From NCBI RefSeq assembly GCF_003051085.1, contig NZ_QAOM01000002.1, forward strand, positions 124,001 to 188,000: a DNA stretch of 64,000 nucleotides, read 5' to 3'. The DNA comes from Trichococcus patagoniensis. GTDB taxonomy: Bacteria > Bacillota > Bacilli > Lactobacillales > Aerococcaceae. The notes under the pieces were generated by a model. The model made no database searches and had not been told where the DNA came from. It was given only the letters and a program-made list of their open reading frames with translations. The stretch's first letter is position 1. Each line of letters opens with the position of its first letter. Made by a program: the position numbers and the translations under genes. This document shows positions 43,512 to 51,736 of the stretch, piece after piece.

Positions 43512-43962
43512 AATTCAGCCCTCCTTCAATCGCTAAATCTGAAAACAAGCATATTCAATTAAGTGTTTCTTTTGCTGTGGTGGGTTGTATGCTACGTAAC
43601 CATCAGGACCATCTCCTTATTATTGAAATTAAACGTGGAATGAGCCGGAAACAGTGTAAGAGGTCAAGTATTGATAGGTTTATTCGACTGCTTAACTTAA
43701 CCACTTTATGTTATTATAACCTAAATGAAAGCGATTTAAAAGAATTTGAGAATTCAAAGTCAATTCATAAAAGCGTCCGCAGAGGGATTTGTATGACTAT
43801 GTTAAAATTGAGTAGTATTACTTTGCGATAGGTTTACTTTTTTGTTAAGTTTTTTAATATTCCTTTTTCATTCGCCAAAATTGTTCTATACTTGGTGGAG
43901 CGATATTAAGTAGGGTGATGGGCTGTCATGCAGCCGCATTGCGCAGAAAGAGGCTCGAACCG
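43512..43962. other. 451-bp divergent promoter region between the deacetylase and the second LCP gene
   Basis: No gene is supported; short frames here have no ribosome-binding site. On the minus strand a TATAAT inside GGTTATAATAAC (plus 43715-43720 region) could drive the deacetylase. On the plus strand promoter module B (43834-43892) drives the LCP gene. Confidence 0.5.
43834..43892 (+). promoter_or_regulatory. Promoter module B before the second LCP gene
   Basis: TTTTTC (43864-43869) and TATACT (43887-43892) are 17 bases apart, with TTTGTTAAG and TCCTTTTTCATTCG upstream, exactly as in module A at 32564-32622 (constant offset 11270). A leader of about 65 bases follows, including a GGCTG/CAGCC hairpin at 43921-43935. 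Confidence 0.6.
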
Positions 43963-45048
43963 ATGAATGACACAAGAAGCAATTATTTTAAGAAGAAAAA
44001 ACGAAACCGAATCATTATTCTATCATTGATGAGCCTTGTCCTCGTCGCTTTCGCATTGTTCTGGACTGTCTACGACGATGTGGAGAGCACGTTGAAAACT
44101 GTTTTTGAGGATGTCGAAACGGAAAATATGCGGGAAGAGGAAGTTTCGGTCGATGCGACCCATCCGATTTCGTTTGCGCTGTTGGGTATCGATATGTACG
44201 GTGATGGTATCGCAGACGGAACCGGTCGTTCGGACACGATCATCGTTGCGACGGTCAATCCGAAGACCAAAGAGACTACAATCGTCAGTGTGCCGCGTGA
44301 CAGCTATGCTGAGATGGTGGGCTACGAAACAAACCTCTATCCCGAATACAACGACAAAATCACGCATGCCTATGCTTTCGGGAGCACCCAGATGGCGATA
44401 AACTCCATCCAGGAATTCCTGAACGTGCCGATCGACTATTACGTCGAAATCAATATGCAAGGATTGCACGATATCGTCGAAGCAATCGGAGGCATCGAAT
44501 TGACGAGCCCGTTGACTTTCGAGTTTGAAGGTTCTTCCTTCGTTGAGGGCAAAACAGTTCTAGCGGGTGGTTGGGATGCCTTGGCTTTCGCCCGGATGCG
44601 CAAAGAGGATCCGGAAGGCGACTTGGGTCGACAGAATCGACAACGGATGGTCATCAAAGCGATTTTGGATAAGTTGATCAGTATCGACAGCGTCACGAAT
44701 TACAAAAAAATTCTCAGTGCAGTGGAAGTGAATATCCAAACCAATCTTTCTTTCGAGGATCTCCTGGACATCAAGTCCGGCTATGTCGACGCCCTTGACA
44801 CATTCACGCAACTTTCGATTGCTGGGGAAGAATTGTATTATGATGAAATCTACTATTATTATGTGGATCCGGAAGAGCGTTTGCGCATCGCCAACACGCT
44901 GCGTGATGAATTGGAAATCGATCAGGTTCAGTTCAGCGACATGAATCTTTCGGATGCTGACTCATCCTTTGGTTTTGGCCAGATGACCAGCGCCGGATTG
45001 GTTACAGGGACGTCCGATTTAGACAGTGTCCAAGAAACAGAAGAATAA
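43963..45048 (+). CDS. LytR-CpsA-Psr (LCP) ligase, second copy
   Basis: The 361-residue protein has an N-terminal helix (about 15-37) and an LCP domain with GRSDTIIVATVNP, TIVSVPRDSYAEM and FARMRKEDPEGDLGRQNRQR. It is closely paralogous to the protein at 31176 but has a short C-terminus in place of the tyrosine-rich tail. It probably attaches the second polymer to the wall. ATG 43963 follows AGAAAGAGG. It is followed by galE at 70 bases. Confidence 0.93.
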   Translation: MNDTRSNYFKKKKRNRIIILSLMSLVLVAFALFWTVYDDVESTLKTVFEDVETENMREEEVSVDATHPISFALLGIDMYGDGIADGTGRSDTIIVATVNPKTKETTIVSVPRDSYAEMVGYETNLYPEYNDKITHAYAFGSTQMAINSIQEFLNVPIDYYVEINMQGLHDIVEAIGGIELTSPLTFEFEGSSFVEGKTVLAGGWDALAFARMRKEDPEGDLGRQNRQRMVIKAILDKLISIDSVTNYKKILSAVEVNIQTNLSFEDLLDIKSGYVDALDTFTQLSIAGEELYYDEIYYYYVDPEERLRIANTLRDELEIDQVQFSDMNLSDADSSFGFGQMTSAGLVTGTSDLDSVQETEE

Positions 45049-45118
45049 GAAAAAAATCATCTACAGCAATAATGAAAAAGAAAATAAACGATATCAGCCA
45101 ATTGGAAAGAGGGATTAC

Positions 45119-46132
45119 ATGTCAGTATTAGTAACAGGCGGAGCCGGCTACATCGGCAGCCATACCGTAGTGGAATTATTGAACGCAGGTCAAGAAGTGG
45201 TCATCGTCGACAACTATTCGAACAGCAAACCGGAAGTGTTGAACCGGATCAAAATGATCACCGGTAAAGCACCGACTTTCTATGAAGTGGATGTTTTGGA
45301 CCGCGAGGCGCTGGATGGCGTCTTTGCAAAAGAGGACATCGACTCCGTCATCCATTTCGCCGGTTATAAAGCAGTGGGCGAATCCGTATCGAAACCGATC
45401 GAATATTACCACAACAACATCACGAGCTCTTTGGTACTGTGCGATGTGATGCGCAGTCATGGCGTGAAGAAGATCGTCTTCAGCTCCTCGGCGACGGTCT
45501 ACGGTATGAACAACGTGTCGCCTCTGACTGAGGACTTGCCGACAAGCGCAACGAACCCTTACGGCTACACGAAAGTCATGATTGAACAGATCCTTCAGGA
45601 TGTGGCTGTTTCCGATTCCGAGTGGAGCATCGCCTTGCTGCGTTACTTCAATCCGATCGGCGCGCATGCATCCGGCCTGATCGGCGAAGACCCGACCGGC
45701 ATCCCGAACAACCTGATGCCCTACATCACCCAAGTGGCGGTCGGAAAATTGCCGCGCCTGAGCGTGTTCGGGGACGATTATGACACCCCGGACGGTACCG
45801 GCGTGCGCGACTACATCCACGTCGTCGATTTGGCATTGGGCCACATCAAAGCCTTGGACAAAATCAAAGAAACAAACGGCGTCGGCATCTACAACCTCGG
45901 TACCGGCATCGGCTACAGTGTGCTGGACTTGACGTATAATTTCCAGAAGGCTACTGGAGTCGAGATTCCTTACACAATCATCGACAGACGCCCTGGCGAC
46001 GTAGGGACTTGCTACGCGGATGCGACAAAGGCAAAAGAAGAACTAGGCTGGACAGCCCAGAAGACATTGGCTGACATGTGCCGTGATTCCTGGAATTGGC
46101 AAAAGAGTAATCCGAATGGTTACGAAGCGTAG
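45119..46132 (+). CDS. galE: UDP-glucose 4-epimerase GalE
   Basis: GalE interconverts UDP-glucose and UDP-galactose, supplying the polymer donors. The 337-residue SDR protein has the NAD motif VTGGAGYIGSHT, FSSSATVYG, and the catalytic YGYTK with Tyr and Lys in the normal place, plus RPGDVGTCYAD near the end. The start ATG 45119 follows AAAGAGGGA; the longer upstream frame overlaps the LCP gene and is rejected. Confidence 0.95.
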   Translation: MSVLVTGGAGYIGSHTVVELLNAGQEVVIVDNYSNSKPEVLNRIKMITGKAPTFYEVDVLDREALDGVFAKEDIDSVIHFAGYKAVGESVSKPIEYYHNNITSSLVLCDVMRSHGVKKIVFSSSATVYGMNNVSPLTEDLPTSATNPYGYTKVMIEQILQDVAVSDSEWSIALLRYFNPIGAHASGLIGEDPTGIPNNLMPYITQVAVGKLPRLSVFGDDYDTPDGTGVRDYIHVVDLALGHIKALDKIKETNGVGIYNLGTGIGYSVLDLTYNFQKATGVEIPYTIIDRRPGDVGTCYADATKAKEELGWTAQKTLADMCRDSWNWQKSNPNGYEA

Positions 46133-46152
46133 TTTCTGCGCTGAATGAGCTT

Positions 46153-46205
46153 GGGCCGCGGCAGCGCTCATCCGATTGGATGCGTGCCGTGGCCCTTTTT
46201 CTGTC
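46153..46205 (+). terminator. Terminator after galE
   Basis: GGGCC and CGGCA pair with TGCCG and GGCCC across a stem that also includes TCATCC/GGATG, with a few mismatches, ending in TTTTTCTG. Confidence 0.8.
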
Positions 46206-46237
46206 TTATGTTGATTCTTTTTTTGCGGCATCTTTGT

Positions 46238-46243
46238 TATAAT
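46238..46243 (+). promoter_or_regulatory. -10 element of the galU promoter
   Basis: A consensus TATAAT lies 33 bases before the galU start; the -35 region is T-rich and poor. Confidence 0.45.
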
Positions 46244-46276
46244 GGAACAGACTATACGAAGAAAGAGGGAGTCCCC

Positions 46277-47161
46277 ATGACAAAAGTACGGAAAGCTGTA
46301 ATACCTGCAGCAGGTTTAGGAACGCGATTTTTGCCGGCGACGAAAGCGATGGCAAAGGAAATGATGCCGATCGTGGATACACCGAGCATCCAATATGTGG
46401 TGGAAGAAGCCATGGCTGCCGGCATCGAAGAGATCATCATCATCTCCGGTAAGGGCAAAAGTCCGATCGAGGATCATTTTGACGTAAACATTGCCTTGGA
46501 AGAGAACTTGAAGGAAAAAGGCAAGACGGCGATGTTGGAATTGGTTCAGAAAACAAACATTCCGCACATCCATTACGTGCGCCAAGCCTATCCGAATGGA
46601 CTTGGTGACGCCATTCTGCAGGCTGAAGCTTTCATCGGGAACGAACCTTTTGTCGTGCTTTTGGGCGATGATATCATGCCGAGCGAAGTCCCGTTGGCAA
46701 AAGCTTTGATGGATACCTATGACGAGACGAATGGCGGCGTTGTTGCAACGATGCGCATCCCCGATGACATGACGAACCGATACGGCATCGTCGACATCAA
46801 AGAAAAAGTCGGCGAACATATCTACAGCGTCAACCACTTCATCGAGAAACCGACTCCGGAAGAATCGCCGAGCAACCTTGCCATCATCGGCAGGTATTTG
46901 CTGACGCCGGAAATATTCGACATTCTGCGCAACCAAGCGCCGGATGCCGGCAACGAGATCCAGCTGACCGACGCAATCGAGTCATTGAATGCGATCCATC
47001 CGTTGGTCGCTTATGAATATACCGGCAAGCGCTATGACGTAGGCGATAAATACGGCTTATTGATCGCGAACATCGAATTCGGTCTGGAGAACAAAGATAC
47101 AGCCGACAAAATGCGCCCTTACCTGAAAGAATTGGCTAAGGAATTAAAGAACAAAGCATAA
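46277..47161 (+). CDS. galU: UTP-glucose-1-phosphate uridylyltransferase GalU
   Basis: GalU makes UDP-glucose from UTP and glucose-1-phosphate for glycan and glycolipid synthesis. The 294-residue enzyme has the nucleotidyltransferase loop PAAGLGTRFLPATKAMAKEM, the Asp of LLGDDIM, and NHFIEKPTPEESPSNL, and it ends with the usual GKRYDVGDKYG segment. RBS GAAAGAGGGAG precedes ATG 46277. Confidence 0.96.
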   Translation: MTKVRKAVIPAAGLGTRFLPATKAMAKEMMPIVDTPSIQYVVEEAMAAGIEEIIIISGKGKSPIEDHFDVNIALEENLKEKGKTAMLELVQKTNIPHIHYVRQAYPNGLGDAILQAEAFIGNEPFVVLLGDDIMPSEVPLAKALMDTYDETNGGVVATMRIPDDMTNRYGIVDIKEKVGEHIYSVNHFIEKPTPEESPSNLAIIGRYLLTPEIFDILRNQAPDAGNEIQLTDAIESLNAIHPLVAYEYTGKRYDVGDKYGLLIANIEFGLENKDTADKMRPYLKELAKELKNKA

Positions 47162-47167
47162 CGCGTT

Positions 47168-47226
47168 GATCTGACGGAGCAAATTTTATACAGCCCCGGC
47201 CTTGGCTGGCCTGGGTGCTCCGTCAT
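47168..47226 (+). other. Long imperfect hairpin between galU and the next GT2
   Basis: TGACGGAGCA (47172 region) pairs with TGCTCCGTCA (47216-47225 region), and the interior can fold again through GGCC and GGCTGGCC. No T-run follows, so it is not a standard terminator; it may be a processing or leader structure. Confidence 0.4.
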
Positions 47227-47250
47227 GCCCAATGTCAGGAAGGAAAACTA

Positions 47251-48294
47251 ATGGAAAACAAACCTTTTTTCAGCATCGTGATCCCGGCCTACAACTGCGC
47301 CGGCACCATCCCTGCCAATTTGGAAAGCATCGCCGCGCAGACGGTAAGCGATTTTGAAGTCATCATCGTGAACGACGGTTCGAAGGACGCGACTGCGGAC
47401 GTTCTGCAGGCATTCGCAGATAAGGACAGCCGCTTCTCTTTCATCACCATTCCGAACAATGGGCCGGGGAATGCCCGCAATCAAGGGATTGCCCGCGCAC
47501 AGGGACAATATCTGTTTTTGATGGATGCGGACGATGAAATCGAGTACCATACTTTGGAACGCTACCAAGCAATCATCAACAAAGAGTCTCCGGATCTGAT
47601 CGTGGCATCCTACAATCTGCGGGTGCTGGACAATCAGGAAATCGTTTCGGAAAAGCAGGTCATCGCCGAGGATCGGGTCTACGCCTCGAATGCGGCGTTC
47701 CTGGAGAATCTGTATCCTTTGATGAACAAACAGCTGATGTATGTCATCTGGAACAAAATCTACCGTCTGGACATCATCCGTGAGCACCAAATCACCTTTC
47801 CGAGCTACAGCAGCTGCGAGGACCGCCTGTTCAACATCGCCTACTACCGGCATGCCGACAAAGTCGTGACGACAAGCGAGGTGCTGTACCAGTACGCCTT
47901 CGAAGGCAAAAGCAGCTTGACCAACAAGTATTTCGACAATAAATTCGAGACGTTCCTGGAATTCTACAATGAATTGCTGGACCTGACCGACAAGAATCTG
48001 GGTGGTTTCAGTGCGCTTTTCCTGAAAGGCACGATGTCCTGCATCATTCCGTTGCACGGCGCCAGCTGCCCTTTGGATTGGGCAGGCAAACGGCGCTACA
48101 TCGAAAAGATACTGCAGCATCCACGCGTGCAGTATGCAACGGCGCACAGCCTGACCGATACACCGATCCGGAAAATCATGCAGTTCCTGTTCCGGAGCAA
48201 ATCGGTCTACCTGAACTATATCGCTTCCGGCATGATGCACCTCTTGAGTAATGCGTCGCCGAAATTGATCGAAAAACTCAAAGGAAATTTCTAG
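47251..48294 (+). CDS. GT2 family glycosyltransferase
   Basis: The 347-residue GT-A enzyme has FSIVIPAYNCAGTIPANLES, VNDGSKDATADV, NGPGNARNQGIA and the LMDADDEIE metal site, and a C-terminal helical part. It is a further transferase of the second polymer. ATG 47251 follows GGAAGGAAAAC. Confidence 0.9.
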   Translation: MENKPFFSIVIPAYNCAGTIPANLESIAAQTVSDFEVIIVNDGSKDATADVLQAFADKDSRFSFITIPNNGPGNARNQGIARAQGQYLFLMDADDEIEYHTLERYQAIINKESPDLIVASYNLRVLDNQEIVSEKQVIAEDRVYASNAAFLENLYPLMNKQLMYVIWNKIYRLDIIREHQITFPSYSSCEDRLFNIAYYRHADKVVTTSEVLYQYAFEGKSSLTNKYFDNKFETFLEFYNELLDLTDKNLGGFSALFLKGTMSCIIPLHGASCPLDWAGKRRYIEKILQHPRVQYATAHSLTDTPIRKIMQFLFRSKSVYLNYIASGMMHLLSNASPKLIEKLKGNF

Positions 48295-48315
48295 ACAGAT
48301 GGGAGAACTACACTA

Positions 48316-49422
48316 ATGACTCAACCTGAACGTGTCCTGCATTTCCAGGGCAGAATGGGAAAAGGCGGCGCGGAAACCTTCATGATGAACGCCTACCGCA
48401 ATATCGACCGCTCAAAGTTTCAATTCGATTTCGTCATCTATGAAGAATTTGCTGATGTGCGTCCTTACCATGACGAAATCGCTGCATTGGGGGGCAAGAT
48501 TTTCGTCGTGCCGAACCCTAATAAGCATCCATTAAAATACATCAAAACCGTCAGCAAACTGCTGCAGGAGAACCAAGTCGATATCGTCCATAACGAAATC
48601 TTCTTCGGCGGCGGCCTGAACTTGTGGCTGGCTGCCAAAGCCGGCGTCAAACAGCGCATCGCCCACAGCCATGCGACTTCCGACGGTAAGGGCAACCGAT
48701 TCCCGTACAGCGTCGTGCGCCCAATTTTCAACAGTTTGATGATGAAATATGCGACTGATTTCATTGGCTGTTCGGATGAGGCCGGCGTTGGCCTTTTCGG
48801 CAAGGAACAGCCTTTCGTTATGCTTCCGAACGGCATCGACCTGGACCGTTACCGCAATGTGCCGGTGACGAAGGCAGAGATGCATGCGCAGTTGGGCATT
48901 CCGCAAGATGCTTTCGTGATCGGACACATCGGCCGCTTCGAGGAACAGAAAAATCACCGGCTGCTGCTGAAAATTTTTGCGCACATCCTGAAGAAGCACC
49001 CGAACACGTATCTGCTGTCGGTCGGGGCCGGCAGCCTGGAAGCAGAGATCCACGGCTTGGCCAAGGATCTGGGCGTATCCGAGCATGTGCTCTTCTTGGG
49101 GGAACGCGAAGATATCGCCGAGCTGCTGAAAGCGATGGACGTCTTCCTGTTGCCTTCGTTGTATGAAGGTTTGCCGATCGTGGCGGTGGAAGCGCAGGCC
49201 GCCAACGCCAAGTTGGTGATGTCGACGGAAGTCTCGGAGGACACGGTGTTATCCGAGAATGTCCGTTTTGTGCCGCTTGATGCGAGTCTGGACATTTGGG
49301 AAGCCGAAGTCATGGGAGAGCCGAAAGGCAACCGTCCAAAACCGGAAATGGAAGCTTTTGACATGCGGAAGACCGCAAAAGCGCTGGAAAAAATATACGA
49401 CGCGAAGGAGGCCTCTGCATGA
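48316..49422 (+). CDS. GT4 family glycosyltransferase (EpsF-like)
   Basis: The 368-residue GT-B enzyme starts RVLHFQGRMGKGGAETFMMN, a signature of EpsF-like GT4 enzymes. It has GHIGRFEEQKNHRLLL at the nucleotide-binding start and LPSLYEGLPIVAVEAQA as EX7E. The start ATG 48316 has a modest GGGAGAAC site. It overlaps the next gene by four bases. Confidence 0.92.
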   Translation: MTQPERVLHFQGRMGKGGAETFMMNAYRNIDRSKFQFDFVIYEEFADVRPYHDEIAALGGKIFVVPNPNKHPLKYIKTVSKLLQENQVDIVHNEIFFGGGLNLWLAAKAGVKQRIAHSHATSDGKGNRFPYSVVRPIFNSLMMKYATDFIGCSDEAGVGLFGKEQPFVMLPNGIDLDRYRNVPVTKAEMHAQLGIPQDAFVIGHIGRFEEQKNHRLLLKIFAHILKKHPNTYLLSVGAGSLEAEIHGLAKDLGVSEHVLFLGEREDIAELLKAMDVFLLPSLYEGLPIVAVEAQAANAKLVMSTEVSEDTVLSENVRFVPLDASLDIWEAEVMGEPKGNRPKPEMEAFDMRKTAKALEKIYDAKEASA

Positions 49423-50489
49423 TGCATTTACCCACCCTAAAACAAACAAAAGAATTTTTGCAGGATAACAAAAAGACGATCTTCGGGACTGCTTTAGCAC
49501 TTGTCCTCCTGTATGCACTGGCGATCGCCTACACGCTGTTCAGTGATGATAAAGTCGAAGAAATCAAGAAAATTGATCCGGGCACTGGATTGGAACTGCA
49601 GTTGATCACGGACACTGAATACAAAGCACTCTTAGAAGATGCCGTACGTTTCGATTTCTATGTAGAAAATACGGAAGGCTATGCTTTCACGAATTTTAAT
49701 CTGTTGGAAGCAGTGCTGTTATCGCCAAATGTCTATGAAGCGATTGATTCGGTGGAGCCGATCGTTGCAACTGATGAAATCGAAGCGATGGAGGAAGGCG
49801 ACATTCCGGCGAATTACATGATTGATGTGGATACGGATTATGATACGAGTGAGTTGCACATCACTGTAGGGACAGGGGATGAAGCAAAGAATGAAGCCAT
49901 CGCAACAGTCCTCTATAAAGCAATGCAAGAGGGAACGATCCCATTCTTCGAAAACAAGAGCATCTACCTGTTGTCCGAACCGCATGTTGTCCAACTGGAT
50001 AAAGGTCCGGAGCAGACAAATGAAACAGGAAGTACTAGCATGTTGCTGTATCTTGTCATGGGAGCCGGACTGTTCATCGCTGGTTTATTTTTGGGCATGC
50101 TGTTGGGATTCTTCCGACTATTCTTCAAGAAGGAAATCACGGATGTGTTCAATTATCGCATGAGCGATGATGATACCGTGCTCGACTTGTCCCATACGAC
50201 TGCTACAGCTCAGGAAGCCGCTTTGGCGCATGGAATCCAACATCCGGCTGCGGCCCGCAAGCTAGTTTTGTCAGAGCAGCCGTTGCCTACTGACGTACAG
50301 AAACTTCTGGAGCAGATGGAAGGCACGCCATACGTATTCGCGCAATCCGTCCTTTCGGCAGACCCACTGTTGAGTTTCGATGAAGTCATCATCGTTTCCC
50401 GTAAGAACGGCACGACGAAGGATTGGTACAAGAACCAACGCACGCTATTGGAAAATTACGCGACTCCAATCAAAATCATCTTAGTCTAG
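49419..50489 (+). CDS. Divergent Wzd-like membrane protein with degenerate kinase-like C-terminus
   Basis: The 356-residue protein has a helix near 20-40, an outer acidic domain (45-205), a second helix (about 210-235) with GLFLGMLLGFFRLFF, and a cytoplasmic domain (240-356). The topology is that of Wzd. The C-terminal end (FDEVIIVSRKNGTTKDWYKN and then IKIILV) aligns with the last strand-helix-strand of Wze (such as DGVIFVIRHGVSRKDAVHH), but no Walker A is present. It may be a chain-length factor carrying a dead kinase remnant that docks a true Wze. It is coupled to the GT4 before and the EpsG gene after. Confidence 0.6.
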   Translation: MMHLPTLKQTKEFLQDNKKTIFGTALALVLLYALAIAYTLFSDDKVEEIKKIDPGTGLELQLITDTEYKALLEDAVRFDFYVENTEGYAFTNFNLLEAVLLSPNVYEAIDSVEPIVATDEIEAMEEGDIPANYMIDVDTDYDTSELHITVGTGDEAKNEAIATVLYKAMQEGTIPFFENKSIYLLSEPHVVQLDKGPEQTNETGSTSMLLYLVMGAGLFIAGLFLGMLLGFFRLFFKKEITDVFNYRMSDDDTVLDLSHTTATAQEAALAHGIQHPAAARKLVLSEQPLPTDVQKLLEQMEGTPYVFAQSVLSADPLLSFDEVIIVSRKNGTTKDWYKNQRTLLENYATPIKIILV

Positions 50490-50509
50490 CATTGGAGGAG
50501 GAATAATGG

Positions 50510-51562
50510 ATGGCTCTCTATGTCTTTACCTTCATCACTTTGATGCTGCTCAGCCTTGCTGAAGTGTTCTATGACAACAAAAAAATCGTCCTGATCGGAG
50601 GCGGTCTCTTGGCTATCTTGGCTGGATTCCGCTATTACTCGGGTTATGATTTCGTTTCTTATTATTACTTTTTCTATGATTTGACCGGTTTGTCGGACGT
50701 CTTCAACGGCAGCATCGACTCCGAACCGGGCTACCTGCTGTTGAACTATCTTTTCCTGAAGCTGGGTTTGAATTATTATGCGTTCATTCTCTTCTTCGCG
50801 TTCCTGAGCATGGGGCTGTTGGTCAATTATCTCTACAAGAATGTCCCATATCCGTCCCTGATTCTTTTCTATTATTTCTCGCGCTTCTTTTTGGCGAGGG
50901 ATATGGGGCAGATCCGCGGTTCGATAGCGAGCATCATCCTGCTCTATTCGGTGAAGTACATGAAGCAGAAACAGATGTTCCGCTTTCTGGCCGTTGTGGG
51001 GCTTGCTTCTCTGTTCCATATTACTGCGCTCATCTTCATCGTTGGCTACATCTATGAGAACTATCTTTATGACGGCAGCAAGCTGCAGGTGCTGATGCTG
51101 TTCGGTTTGGCGGTCGCTGCCGGAATTGTTGTGCAGATGCCGCAGCTTTACTTGTGGGCGGTACCGGACCGCTATGCTCCCTACTTTACGAATCCAGCCT
51201 ATACCGGCGGACAATGGCTGATGAATCCGGTCCTGTTGATGCAGCTGCTAATCTTCTTCGGGACACTGTTGTTCACGAATGTCCGCAAGGATGAAAAATA
51301 CCGGACCTACCATAATCTCTATTTCCTGGCGTCGTTGATCCTGATCGCTTTCGGGAATCTGGCGACGGTAGGGGGGCGTCTGAGTTCGCCTTTTGCGACC
51401 TATGAGATGTTCGTGGCGCCTTATTTCATCCTGAACTTCACGAAGAACAAATTGGTCAATCTGATTTTCTGCTTGGGATTCACGGTCATCATCTTCCTGC
51501 TAATCTTCATCCTGTCAGGTGATTACGCCTACTTTATCCCGTACGATACGCTTTTGAATTAA
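50510..51562 (+). CDS. epsG: EpsG-family polysaccharide polymerase
   Basis: The 350-residue polytopic protein has about ten membrane helices and the EpsG patterns AGFRYYSGYDFVSYYYFF, DSEPGYLLLNYLF and RDMGQIRGSIASIILL. EpsG proteins are thought to polymerise exopolysaccharide repeat units, so this is the Wzy-type function of the second cluster. RBS GGAGGAGG precedes ATG 50510. A strong terminator closes the transcript. Confidence 0.9.
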   Translation: MALYVFTFITLMLLSLAEVFYDNKKIVLIGGGLLAILAGFRYYSGYDFVSYYYFFYDLTGLSDVFNGSIDSEPGYLLLNYLFLKLGLNYYAFILFFAFLSMGLLVNYLYKNVPYPSLILFYYFSRFFLARDMGQIRGSIASIILLYSVKYMKQKQMFRFLAVVGLASLFHITALIFIVGYIYENYLYDGSKLQVLMLFGLAVAAGIVVQMPQLYLWAVPDRYAPYFTNPAYTGGQWLMNPVLLMQLLIFFGTLLFTNVRKDEKYRTYHNLYFLASLILIAFGNLATVGGRLSSPFATYEMFVAPYFILNFTKNKLVNLIFCLGFTVIIFLLIFILSGDYAYFIPYDTLLN

Positions 51563-51565
51563 ACA

Positions 51566-51620
51566 CAGTCTCTCCGATTTCCTGTTTGGCTAGGGAAATC
51601 GGAGAGACTGTTTTGCTTTT
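51566..51620 (+). terminator. Terminator of the second polysaccharide cluster
   Basis: CAGTCTCTCCGATTTCC (51566-51582) pairs perfectly with GGAAATCGGAGAGACTG (51594-51610), followed by TTTTGCTTTTT. Confidence 0.95.
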
Positions 51621-51736
51621 TGACGGTTGAAATATCTGCTCGAAAAACAAGGTGTCATCCAGATTGAAAAATGGTAAGATAACCTTGTATTGTTCAAAAT
51701 AATTGAATGGATTCATTATCTGGTTGGAGGGGTAAA

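Noticed and set aside
47248-48240. 330-codon minus-strand frame opposite a GT2 gene
   Set aside because: The plus-strand GT2 has clear motifs; the antisense frame is His/Asp-rich shadow sequence without a start signal.
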